A DNA stretch of 64,000 bases from Loripinus fragilis (lineage: Eukaryota > Mollusca > Bivalvia > Lucinida > Lucinidae): assembly GCA_964019695.1 (NCBI GenBank), contig OZ026517.1:76673252-76737251 (forward strand), in the 5' to 3' direction. Positions 10,449-21,189 of the stretch are shown in pieces. The notes under the pieces were generated by a model. It ran no database searches. It saw nothing but the letters and a program-made list of their open reading frames with translations, and was not told the origin of the DNA. Within the stretch, counting starts at the first letter, position 1; every line of letters begins with the position of its first letter. A program made the translations under genes and the position numbers.

Positions 10449-10839
10449 ATGACGAAGAAGAAAGTTTGTCAACTATTTCTTTCAATTTTAGAAAAAAACT
10501 GTCATATCCAAACGCCAGGTCAACCAACCTATCACGTGGTGCATAGTTGGAAAACACCATGTGTTACACCTAGAAACACTCCTTCTAAAACACCATCTAA
10601 AGGATCGTCCAAGGGATTGCTTACTCATAACTCATCCATCAGGGACAAAGGAAAATAAAAAAAAATACATATCTCCATTGAAATTGATACGTGAAGGAGA
10701 GGATGAAATGGAGGAAGAAATAACTGAGAAAGCTAAATCATTTATTGATATCGCTTCAGATTCACAAGTTCTGAGCTCCAGTGACCAAATAGGTTTCTGC
10801 CTGTCAGCCTTCCTGTCCTGCCATGCCATGTCTGACTGA
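10449..10839 (+). pseudogene. Unrecognised ORF pair with an A-run frame break
   Basis: Frame 1 (10449-10658) reads MTKKKVCQLFLSILEKN, then a basic Thr/Pro/Ser-rich stretch TPRNTPSKTPSKGSSKG. It stops just past an AAAATAAAAAAAAAT run near 10655-10668. A second frame (10561-10839) continues with YISPLKLIREGEDEMEEEI. The composition (basic TPSK repeats, then an acidic stretch) looks protein-like, and a TTATTACAG acceptor precedes it at 10439-10447, so an exon or an old retrotransposon ORF is possible. No domain was recognised. Confidence 0.25.
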
Positions 10840-10937
10840 CAGCCCTGTCTGCCTGTCACAAAGTTACGTTCCACGTTGTTTGAAATATATCACTTGCTCA
10901 AAGTAACAATGTTATGTATGCTTTGCGAAAATCAACA

Positions 10938-11065
10938 GCTCTTGCAGTGAATTGGTGAGTAATAATTCACTGTTTGGAGGTCAGTTGTAAAGAAGATTAA
11001 ATCACGGGCGCACAGTGTGAGTGCAGTGATTTATCTTCTTACGACTGACTGACCGATTTTTTTCT
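10938..11065 (+). mobile_element. Truncated copy of the 28.5-kb fold-back MITE
   Basis: GCAGTGAATTG, TAATAATTCACTGTTTGGAGG, TCAGTTGTAAAGAAGAT and GTGATTTATCTTC match 28520-28630 in order. The second arm stops after GACCGA. Confidence 0.75.
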
Positions 11066-11177
11066 TCCAACAAACGAAAGCTGAAACTGAGGTAACTTGT
11101 GCGCTTTGTAGTTTAGAAGCTATGCATTGTATTGCTCCTTGGTGAAAACAGGTTTTAAAAGGCTAACGATGTCTTAT

Positions 11178-11489
11178 TACTTAACGAATTTTTCAGAGTT
11201 AATTGTTAAATACAACATTGGGTTAAAAACTCTTCTGCAACAAGGCATATCAGAACCTATATTCTATGGTGATATAGTTTATAAATTCAAACGAATTGTT
11301 GGAAAACCTAATTTAAGTGATCAATTCAAAAAGACAGTAAAACGTTATATAAGGGTTGGATATAACTTGGATATCATGCGACAGTCTGCATGCCTAGTTT
11401 TAAACCCAATCACTGTTTATAACTATGGTTTCCTCTTTAAGTGCACGAAGGTGGGTCAGGCCTCAGACTTTATGACGGCTCTGACGTAA
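11178..11489 (+). pseudogene. C-terminal part of a Penelope-like reverse transcriptase (PLE-1)
   Basis: Open frame of about 104 PLE-derived codons (the frame extends back to 11127, but the first codons do not align). SELIVKYNIGLKTLLQQG, EPIFYGDIVYKFKRIVG, QSACLVLNPITV and FLFKCTKVGQASDFM align one to one with the end of the PLE-2 protein at 25590-25863, at roughly half identity. This region lies downstream of the reverse transcriptase core. Catalytic motifs are absent, so the copy is 5'-truncated and dead. Confidence 0.8.
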
Positions 11490-11768
11490 AACTTTAATCG
11501 ATGGATTGGTGCCTGATGCTTATCTGTAGCTGGACCCACCGTAGCTCAACTTGAGGTTTTCTTTAGCTCTGACTATCTGTGAGTTATGAGCCCTTTTCTT
11601 TGTTTCATCATGGTGTGTTAATTTGGTTAGAGTGTTTCTCTATGATGATACATTGCATTAGTTAGATGGCCTCCATACGAGCTGAACATTTCTTGTACTT
11701 CAACAACAGCAGTATCTAGGGCGAAGATTTGGTACCAGTAAAATGAATTTAAGCCCCCCGGTGCCTTA

Positions 11769-12825
11769 TACCCCTATTCCACACAGACCACGAATCGCCC
11801 GAATCGCCACGAATTGATTTTTTTCTTATTCGGGGGGATTCGTGAGGTTTCATTATTTTTTTTCTCCCATCGTGATGCTCTACGAGTCAGTCCCGATTCA
11901 GATACGATGTCGTTACGAATATTCGGGGTAATCGGCTCAATTCGGCTGGAATCGCGCAAGAATTCATTACGATTAGCAAAATAACATTAGAACATGCTGC
12001 ACGAAAGTTAAGGAATCAATTACGAATCAGTTAAGAATATGCCGAATGCAACACGAATTGGGCACGAATTAACAGAAATCCGCGACGTATCGCCACGATT
12101 CGCGAGATTTTCTCTCAAGATAGTTATAAAAAAGGCCCATACATGCTTCGGGGCATCAGTTCCAAAATGAATGTTCCTCGTAAAGCAGCAGTAGAATTGA
12201 TCCTTCAACTTGAGTGTTGAAAACGGCTTCTTATATAGCTAGAAGAAAACAACTACGTTAAAGTCAAGAGGCCCTGACCCAAACTCTTTGACTTGGAAAA
12301 ATATGGTAGTTCGCCATTGGCAAAATTACCAGCCAGGAGCTACTAACTGATCCTGAATGTGCTCCAGAATCTGCCAAATCTGTTTCAACTTCTAGGACTG
12401 CTCACATGCGCGTGACGGGGTAAGTAATCTTAGAGAAAATCCTTCTACTATCTCTTCCTTGGTTTTATTGTTTGGTTTAATCTCCCGATTCCCCACGAAA
12501 TTGGCACGAATGAGCTAAGAGTAGCTTTGAATGCCCAAAAACGCCTCCGAATCAGTTACGATTCAGCTACGATGTCCAAGAATGCCTTAGGAATTTGGTA
12601 CGAATCACGCACGATTTTTCGAATCGGGGAATTCGTGGCCAAAGTTTTGAACAGCTCAAAACGTTTGAGCCGAATTCCCGATAGACCTACGAATTGCAAG
12701 AACTCACTACGGACTGTGCGAATCAGTTAAGATCTTCACGAACTGAGTACGATTCAGCCACGAATCCAAATATTTGTCAATTCGTGTCAATTCGTGGGAT
12801 TCGGGGCCTGTGTGGAATAGGGGTA
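11769..12825. mobile_element. Non-autonomous DNA transposon, TTA target duplication
   Basis: 1,057 bp bounded by perfect 18-bp inverted repeats TACCCCTATTCCACACAG, which continue imperfectly to about 45 bp. TTA is duplicated on both sides (11766-11768, 12826-12828); other PLE-1 copies show a single TTA at the empty site. A 3-bp TTA/TAA duplication is typical of PIF/Harbinger, although the end sequence is not the usual GGG type. Both arms (to about 12110 and from 12480) are packed with about 25 CGAAT/ATTCG pentamers. The centre has a TATA-like ATAAAAAA (12126-12133) and an ATG at 12167 followed by 17 codons, perhaps the stump of a transposase gene. Confidence 0.85.
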
Positions 12826-13122
12826 TTAGGCAGCTGTCCATTCTAAGGCGATGGTTCTGTTGTTGTTGACTTTTTGTTTATTGTTACTCCAATTGTGGGA
12901 GTCTGTAATTGTTCTATGTTTTGTTGTACGTTACTTTATATTCATTATAGTATTGCAGTCATCTTGATGGGGAAGAGAGAGCTAGTTGCTTTGCTTAAAT
13001 TGTCTTCCTGGTGTCTCATGATGGTTAAGCGGCTCTTCCTCGCGGTGGCACGGGGTTGTCTGCAGTTTGTGATTGTGGTATTTCCTGATCATACTGACTT
13101 ACTATTTTTGACAAGCTCAATT

Positions 13123-13268
13123 AGAGCCTCACCCGCGTGACTGCGTTGTGTCCTCGAGAAAGACACTTTATACTAGCTTAGTACTGTTTTAACCCAGAAA
13201 GACCCGTCCTGATATAACTGAAACATTGTTGACTGGGACATAAAGAATCAAATCAAACAAACAAACAA
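13123..13268 (+). mobile_element. 5'-truncated SINE with 13-bp target duplication
   Basis: The 3' domain TTGACTGGGACATAAAG and the (CAAA)n tail match the SINE ends at 40488-40573 and 44035-44355. The duplication GACAAGCTCAATT is perfect at 13110-13122 and 13269-13281. It inserted immediately after the 3' end of a PLE-1 copy. Confidence 0.85.
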
Positions 13269-13281
13269 GACAAGCTCAATT

Positions 13282-16200
13282 GATTGAATTGAATGATGTA
13301 AATTATTGAGTTTAGCTAACTTTTTTTCCATTGTGATACTCAGATTTTAGCAGTCTTGTATGAAGACCTGCAAGTTCCTTGCGTCATAAGGCAACTATTT
13401 TAGTTGTTTTAGTTTGTGTCATTGGAATCGCTGTGCACATGTTTTAACTACAACACATATAATATTTATATTATAGAAAGAACGTTTCTATTGTTATCAT
13501 TTTAAACTATTTAAGAATCCTCAGCTTTGTTTCTAATTTAGAACCTAGGTGCGTTGTAAAGCAAATTGGGCACGCTTTTATTGTAAAGAGATCTGACAGG
13601 AGTTCGGTGAATGTCATTTGACTTTATTACATTGGTTAACGATTTTCTGGGCGTTAATTGAGCTGCGATTGGATATATAAGAGGGAACTAGAGTATTTGT
13701 AGGCAATTTAGCACAAAGCACCTCTACGTCAAAATGTAGTTTTGGGTCTTTTTTACTTTTTAAAATCTAGGGACTTAAAGTCACTGCCGATGTAAGGGCA
13801 AATGGGTATGGCGTACTTTAAGGCATATGTCACATTTTACGACCATTGGACAACTGTAAAGTAAATAGGAAGTATGTCTTATACCTGCTTTGGGTGTCAT
13901 CAATCCACCATGTGCGTTCCACTTGAGAAGCCTAAGGGTTTCGCGAGAAGCCTATGCGTTTACGATGACCAGTGTGAAACAGAGGGTTAGATAACAGCTG
14001 TGGACAATGGTGGCCAGTGTTATGTGCCAAGAGCTCCAACATGATCGATCCATGATAAGTTTCTGGATAACCGGTTGTCGGATCCGTTCCTGGAATATTC
14101 TGCGATCGCCAACTGGAATGGACTAATCTGCTTATGGAGGACTAAGGGACAGCAACGTGTGCGACAGTTGGATCGTAGGATTTGTGAACGCACTTCGTGA
14201 TCATATTTCTTTGTGCATTTTTATGTGTTTTATTTGTGTAAGGATATGTTTATGTTGGATAAGTTTGTGCTAAGGTAGGATTTTATTTTCTTACTCTATC
14301 AGTTTTTCACATTTTTTCTTATAACATTAGATGAGTAGGCCTACATCATTCATCCATATGTCAGCTTTTGTCATTATACGACATCATGTCACTTACAGCC
14401 CAAGTAAGCTAGCTAGTGTAGTGCAGTAGGACACCCCACCAGGCATTACCAGCCCTATCGGTGCCAAGCCTATATCCTATAATATGTCCATTTCCTTTTC
14501 TCGGTAATTACCAGTTTTCCACCGATTGGGAGGGGGGGGGGGGGGCTACCTATATATAACATAGTACGGATGTGCGTGCCAAATACCCCCCTTTTTCAGC
14601 GCTGCCAGGTATATGGGTAGCCCCCTTTTGCTAAGAAAAAGTATATGACTGGCCCAATTTTCTGGGGCGAACTTATTGATAAATACATAACTATAATACG
14701 AGTTTAAAGACAGTATTCACAGACTACGTAATGCTTAAATTAGTATTCTGTAGTCTCATATATTTTCACTATTCTGTCAATCATTGTTTGACGTCATATT
14801 CTTATTTGGCAGTGTGCCAGGTTAAATTTTTCGTGCCACCATGAAAAAGAGATCGAACTTTCCATTTTATCATTTTTCTAACAACATTTTATTAGAAAAT
14901 TATCATTTTATAAGAAATAAGAGCAAGAAAATGTAAAACACATAAACAAGCAAACAAACAGAATGGACAGTAGGCATACAGGCAGAGAGCATGAATAAGC
15001 AGAGAAGACTATATTAAACATTTACGGCTTTTGGTGAAACGTGGAAAATAGGTCATTTGATCAGTTTGTCCCATGGCTGAAGATACAAATCGAAGTAAAT
15101 TAATGTCCAATGCGAAAATATCACTGTCATGCAAATAGATTTTTACTGTCACTGGCAAATGCATGACTAGGATTGGATTACTGCGTATTTAAAGGAAGGG
15201 AAGTCACTAACTTTTGACTTGAGAAGTTGAGTTTTTGCTTTCCCCGCAGACAAGTATTGGATTTATAAAAGACTGTAAATAACACATATTGATTTTTCAT
15301 AAAAGAGATACTTTTTATAGGAATTTTCCCGCATGGAAAGCCTAGGCAAGCAAGCAACCAAATGCGACCCACTGTGGTATTTTTATATGAGGTGGGTGTC
15401 TACTTGTCATACATTTGTATGCTTTTTGTAAAACATGGTGTGCAGTGGAACATGGAGTGGAGTGCTTTTTTGGAGTATTGTCTTTTAGTTTCTCTAAGAC
15501 CACTACCCAGCCACATAGACGTCAACTTCTGACCTCTTAGAGAAATGAATTTGAATTACACATGTAAAAAATAGATTAAATAAATAAATAAATAATAAAT
15601 AAACAACAAACAAATAAATAAACAAATAAATAAATACGCCAAACAAGCTCTCAGTACCTTTTTACTCCATATTTTAATATAAGCTTCTTGTCGCTGCGTA
15701 TGAAGCAAAGGGATTATTTTCAAAAGTTTTTGGGTGACACACAGCCATTTGCGAGATATACAACTGTATGTTTGAAGACCCAAATATCTGTCCTGTTGGC
15801 AGGACCCACAAAGAGATGAAATCTATAACATAAATACGTTGCTGATAATACTAAGCACTAGTATAGTATGATTATGTAATTTAATGCATTAAAAGTCAGA
15901 CAAGTCCATATCGATAAGGCAAATCAGGGGGGGGGGCAGTTTTAACTTTACTGCGGATTAATAATGTTCCAAACTGGTCAATTAAATATGTTCTAGGCCG
16001 AAACCTTAATGTAATTTGCAAATGTTTGATAATTCGATGGCATTGTCAATCATGTTCAGTTCATTTTACTCCAACCATTTTACTTTACTACCTTCTATCA
16101 ATCATAAACTTCTACGGTTATAACATGTTTTATAACATCGATGGGAAAAGACACAATACATTGTTAAGTCACAACCAAATCCGAACATACCCATGTATGA

Positions 16201-17330
16201 GGTTCAGTCTGACAGTCCCAGAGCGCGTAAGACCAGAATGCTTCATCAGAACCTTCTGCTTCCTTTTTTCTGTCTGAATCCTAAAGGAAGAATTTTTTTC
16301 GCCAACACACAAAATCCTCAAGACAGCTTGGATGAAGTCATACGAATGGATTGTTCACAGCTGCAGTAGTTCTAAGGGATGAATTTGAGCTTATTAAAAG
16401 AACTGTGAACCATACATTATTTTTCAGAACATGGTTCCAATTGAATACATTTCAGCATTGTTATGCTATGTTGTTTGTGACTTATGTCTAGTCTATCACA
16501 TAATATATAAGGATAATTTATTTTCACATGTTTATGCTGTGTAATTTGACATCTTTACTATAAGTTATGCAGAATCGTTTGATCATTTCATCAGGGGTCA
16601 TTTATCATTATTTGATGCTTATGTGGTCACAGCTCTCGTATGTGACATTGTGTTTTGCTTGACAGTCGTGACATTTCTCATTTTCGTATAATGTTAATGC
16701 TTTTGTAGCAATGAAGTCAAATCATATTTAAGTTCGTTGTGCGAATCATCTTAGCGTGCGCACTGACTGTAAACATAAATATCATGGTTAAGATGGTACA
16801 TGCTTTATGATCTAGCACATATATTTTTTTCAGAATCTTATATGAAATAGTTGTAGAATACCTTCAACATAAATTTGACTTCTTGCCTAAACTAAGAAAG
16901 CTCTTGACAGTGACTCGTTGTGCTATTAGGAAATAAGCGTCACATGCAAATTGTTTCTTGGATGGATTGAGACAAACATTTTTATATGTGCCTTTCTGTT
17001 ATGTTGTATAAAGGAGACATCACTAAATGCATCATCTTATCACTTTGAATTTAATAAATAGTACCACTGATCCTGAGCTATGATAATTTAAATGTCTAGG
17101 ACGCCATTTCGAGAAGAGGAGAAGAATGTCATACTTGTTTCCTATAATCCCAAGTATTCCCCATTCCTATATCCTATAGCCCTATTACCTATTAACTGGA
17201 TCATATAGCCCTATCTTCAGATTATGTACTTTTCTCACTCAAATGGTGGTCATCGTAGCACATTACAGGTAGTGTAGGTTTAGTTGTAGTGAGATTCCAC
17301 GTGTATTGCTTCGGTGCACTTGCCTTCCAT
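13282..17330. other. Long stretch without a recognised gene
   Basis: About 4 kb of AT-rich intron. Contains a TATATAAGAGGG box at 13673-13684, a G-run at 14527-14545, an (AAAT)n/(CAAA)n stretch at 15575-15640 and a G-run at about 15926. Short ORFs at 15178-15372, 15556-15783 and 16026-16277 have no domain or repeat support. Confidence 0.55.
15575..15640. repeat. AAAT/CAAA microsatellite
   Basis: Imperfect AAATAAATAAAT units with interspersed CAAA. The minus-strand frame through it is only low-complexity FICLFIYLF repeats. Confidence 0.85.
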
Positions 17331-17336
17331 CCATAC

Positions 17337-17410
17337 ACCTGAGTGTGTCATATATCATATTTAAGAAGTATTAGCTCAGAATATATAATATTGTATTGTA
17401 TATTACAGGT
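17337..17410 (+). repeat. Intact duplicate of the LINE target site
   Basis: GAGTGTGTCATATATCATAT...GTATTAGCTCAG, ATATATAATATTGTAT and ATTACAGG here correspond to 17635-17674 joined to 32472-32510. It is a second, uninterrupted copy of the sequence into which the L1-like LINE inserted, 296 bp upstream. Confidence 0.8.
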
Positions 17411-17935
17411 TAGTGATGTTTTTCATTTGTTTGTTGGAAATGCTGTATAATACTATTATTTGCATTGAATTTGTACTTTTGTGTATTTGCATAATTGTCA
17501 TTTTTATTGAACCTGCATTCAGGTGCAACGTATTGCATCTGTGGGTGAGGTAACGTAAACAATGGCGCATTGTACATGTAATAGATTAGCTGTTTGCGAT
17601 TATACAGTTGTTCTATTACATAGCATTGGGCACTTGAGTGTGTCATATATCATATTTATGAAGTATTAATTCAGGGACTTTCGGTTTTCACATGGCGGCA
17701 AACAAAGAAGAAAATATGAGGTGGTAAATAAAATCAGTGTTTAAGACCCTGAAGTAAAACAGATGAGTCAAAAGTTGTTAAAAAGTCAAGTAAAAGACTG
17801 ATGTGTACTGTTGTAAAAGTTTTAAGAGCTTAGAAGGCAAGAGAGACTACAAAAAGCATCTGAGTAGCGTATCGATACACCCCACCCATCAAAACATACA
17901 CAGATGTTCTGAAGTTGAAGCTGAAATAGTTCATA

Positions 17936-18870
17936 ATGGCGGAAAAGAAAAGCCAGAGACTGATAAGAGCCAGCATGCAATTACTAGAGAGCCCAAAAGA
18001 AAATCAAAAAGGTACTACAAAAGCAGATAAGGCAAAAACACCAAAAGAAACAAAAGAGCTGATAGAATCTGAAATGAGAGAAAACCCCACAAAAAGCCAA
18101 GAATTGGGTGAAAGTGATTTCCAGGCTCAGCTTTTAACAATGATAAGAGAAATGGACAATAAACTCTCAGTAGACTAGACCAGATAGACAAGAAATTTTC
18201 AGGTATGTTTTTGGAGATGAAAACAGATATCAGACAACTGAAGGATAATATGACAGAGACCACTGACAAACTGAATGATCTAGTAATAAAGGTAGATGAT
18301 ATGGAAGAGGGCATTGAGCACAATGCCAAGATAGCAAGAGATATGAAACAGGAATGTGATCAAAAACAATCAGAAACAGAGAAAAAAATGATGGAAAGGA
18401 TAAAATCACTGGAAGATAAGTTAAAATTACTGGAAAAGCATGACAGGAAATACAATCTCCTATTTTATGGTATTCAAGAAACTGAAAATGAAAGGATAAT
18501 AGACAAACTTAGAACATTCTTTAAAAATGAGCTTAAAATTGACAGAAATTCAGTTGATAGCAGGAGATTCACTAATGGTCACAGAATTCCATCAAAAGGA
18601 CCAGGGCCTAAGCCAATAATATTGAGATTTACTTCCCATGATGATTTAAATCTGGTGCTCTCCAATTCATACAGGCTTGCAGGTACTAAGAAGAGAATAT
18701 TAATTGATTTACCCCTTGAAATGAAACAAGAGAGAGCCAGGTTATTTAAAGAAGCATTCAATATAAGGAGAAATGAAGAAAAGCAAACAAGAATTCTAGT
18801 AAGAGGGTTAGATGTATTCCTGCAGGTGAGGAATGATGAACATAGTGCTTGGGTAAGAAGAGAAATATAA
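17936..18870 (+). pseudogene. LINE ORF1 (coiled coil plus L1-type RNA-binding domain)
   Basis: ATG at 17936 opens a basic, Lys-rich segment of 80 codons that ends at a stop at 18176. The next frame resumes at once (from about 18180: QIDKKFSGMFLEMKTDIRQL), so a small indel broke one ORF. Its middle is a heptad-rich coiled coil (18205-18450). The C-terminal part has the L1 ORF1/transposase-22 look: YNLLFYGIQET, NGHRIPSKGPGPKPIILRF, and DLPLEMKQERARLFKEA, ending WVRREI. ORF1 proteins trimerise and coat LINE RNA. The stop at 18868-18870 is probably authentic. Confidence 0.75.
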
Positions 18871-19102
18871 ACTTAAGCCATGGCTGTGGTGTATACACTT
18901 GAGGCTTTATAAATATTTACAAACAGAACATCACTGCATATGTTAAAATTTATAAACTAAGATGCTTTGAGCAAATATGTGTGACAACTAAGAATATTGG
19001 ACAAAATGGTGGTGAAGAAAAATACCTCATACTGAGCTTTTGAACATTGTATCTTAAAATTCCCCAGACTGTATAAAAATTGAAACTGTTGCAAGATGAT
19101 CA

Positions 19103-19257
19103 ACATTAAAAAACCCTTTAATATTTACTGAACTTATGAAATTCATTAATAGATTCTACAGTAAAAACAGTCATATAGTCACATTAAAAAACCCTTTAAT
19201 ATTTACTGAACTTATGAAATTCATTAATAGATTCTACAGTAAAAACAGTCATATAGT
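19103..19257. repeat. 78-bp tandem duplication
   Basis: Two consecutive units starting ACATTAAAAAACCCTTTAAT and ending CAGTCATATAGT show no differences that I can see, implying a recent event. Confidence 0.9.
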
Positions 19258-20897
19258 TGAATACTAATAAAAAGAACCACTAAAGGCATGTAAATCAAAT
19301 TTACATGATAGACCCCCTTTTATAATATTGAGACTGTATAGTTATGATGTGACCTATTGTGAATATTCAAATATCTTCATGCAAATTAAGAATTGCCACA
19401 AAATACAGGAGTATTAGTTTTCGAATAAGCAAGGTAAAGCCAATCCAATGACATTAGTTTGTAATCAAATTTAATTATTCCTCCCACCCTGTATTATGAA
19501 ATGCAACATGGTAAAATGTGACAGGGCTGTTTGGTCCCAACCCCATATGACTCACACAAATCCAATGTATTTAGGGGTTCAGTTCTGCCTCTATATAGTT
19601 TACGGTTTTAGCCATTTGATATGTGACATAGCCAATGCCCTGAAACATTTGTAAATCTCTGGCAATGTGATGCTGCTACAAACAAAGTAAGTCCACAACA
19701 AGATCATGGTCTGCTTCTTACACGATCGTCAAAAAATGAGAGCATTGGTTATATTCTTATACATCAGTGTAAGCATGTGTGCTGGGTAAAAGAGCCGTCC
19801 AGATGAGAACCGTCCCATTTAGGTGGTTCTTTTCAGTACCCAAAGCAATTTCTTACCTGGAGGCATACCGGTTTAGGTTTAATTTAATTCTTTTATACAA
19901 TTTGATCCTGTGGTCCCAATATCAGGTAGGCCTAAATGAAACAAATAAGAGGCAGCCCACTGGATTCCACAGGCCCGACATGACTGAAAAATAGTTTGCA
20001 TAGGGCATATACGTATAACTATAACACAAAGCGTATTTATCATGTTTATAGCGTGCAAGTACACATTCAGAGTACACAGTGGTCACTATAATATTAGATA
20101 GGTATATACATGACCTGGAAAAACGGCATTACGGTGTCTATCTGGCGGATGTCGGTGTGATTGACTCTTATCCTGCAAGGCAATGTCGTCTGCTTACTAT
20201 CCTGATAGCCCACAAAAATATATGAACCATGAGCGTAGTTCTAACCGTATCAGTGCTCACAGTGTAAAAAGTGTGCCTACTATATCACATCAGCAGATGC
20301 GAAAGCAGACGACATTTACAATTTACATTTTTTATCATGCAGGAACCCCGCCGTAAAGTCGTGAGGAAGGGTCAAACAATTACTATGTAGTACATTAATG
20401 TACATTTGTCTCTCAAAGCCACAGGCTTAATTTACCCACATGCTTGTATTTGGAGGCGCTAAATCAATCATAATCCCTCCCCGCCCAGTTAGAACAAATT
20501 GTTTCATTTTCAAGGGATATTTAGGCGAACCCCCACACCTTTATGTAGATGAACCCCCTTTCCGGAAATTCTGAATCCGCCCATGCACACAATAGACTGT
20601 GCGAGGTTCGCTGTACCGGGTCTTTTGATTATACATGCAGAAATGCTCGAAATGTATTTTGGTGTCTTCAATTCAACCCTTTAACCTATATTATCAAGGA
20701 CACTCAGACAAGCAGTGGAGACCCAGATGGAATGCGGTATAGAGCGGCATTTCATCTGGACCTGCAATGTTTGCTTTGGTAGGACTGTTCCTTGCCTGAT
20801 GTCCGACACCTATGCATGCGCGGATCCAAGGTGTTTAATTATTATTATTATTAACGAGCGGATCCAAGAGCAACTAAAATCGTACCATTGTCGACCT

Positions 20898-20933
20898 GCC
20901 AGCGAAACGCCAGTTAAATGGCGTTTCGCTGGC
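20898..20933. repeat. Perfect 15-bp stem, 6-nt loop hairpin
   Basis: GCCAGCGAAACGCCA, loop GTTAAA, then the exact reverse complement. It is GC-rich in an AT-rich setting. No promoter or gene is attached. Confidence 0.85.
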
Positions 20934-20974
20934 GTGCCGATGATGGTCCAACATTGAATTCTGGCTTAGTAGAT

Positions 20975-21075
20975 TTGTGATTTAAGGGTATCCGGACCAG
21001 TATTGCCAAGAGACCCTGTGTTTTTGAGATTTTTCAGGGAGGTCCGGACCCCCTGTCCCCCTCTGGATCTGCTTA
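20975..21075 (-). repeat. Second copy of the GGATCCAGAGGGG repeat
   Basis: Shares the ATCCGGACCAGTATTGC...GACCCCCTGTCCCCCTCTGGAT block with 4625-4715, in the same orientation. No terminal repeats or target duplication are evident. Confidence 0.65.
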
Positions 21076-21189
21076 TTTGAGGAATAGTCCATAAGAAGGA
21101 AAGGAGCGTGCGAGTCGGAGAAAAATAGTTAGGGAAACGGGAAAATAATCAGGCAAAACGGGAAGGTCCACAATACAGCCAACGTCAAA

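Larger units (their letters stand above)
11175..13109 (+). mobile_element. PLE-1 copy (ORF end plus tail), split by a DNA transposon
   Basis: The last part of the PLE reading frame (to 11489) is followed by its 3' region (GATGGATTGGTGCCTGATGC, GAATATTTGG-like spacer, TATCTAGGGCGAAG, ACCAGTAAAATG). After the transposon at 11769-12825 the standard PLE-1 tail continues to TCCTGATCATACTGACTTAC at 13107. This copy is the proof that the common tail belongs to a PLE. Confidence 0.85.
18871..21189. other. Foreign or spacer DNA between LINE ORFs; no gene
   Basis: No recognised frame. It holds a 78-bp perfect tandem duplication (19103-19180 and 19181-19257), a separated inverted pair AATGTCGTCTGCTT / AAGCAGACGACATT (20182 and 20297), a 15-bp perfect hairpin (20898-20933) and the dispersed repeat at 20975. 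Confidence 0.55.

Noticed and set aside
13673..13684. TATATAAGAGGG as a host promoter
   Set aside because: A TATA-like box with no start region, gene or CpG context; common by chance in AT-rich DNA.
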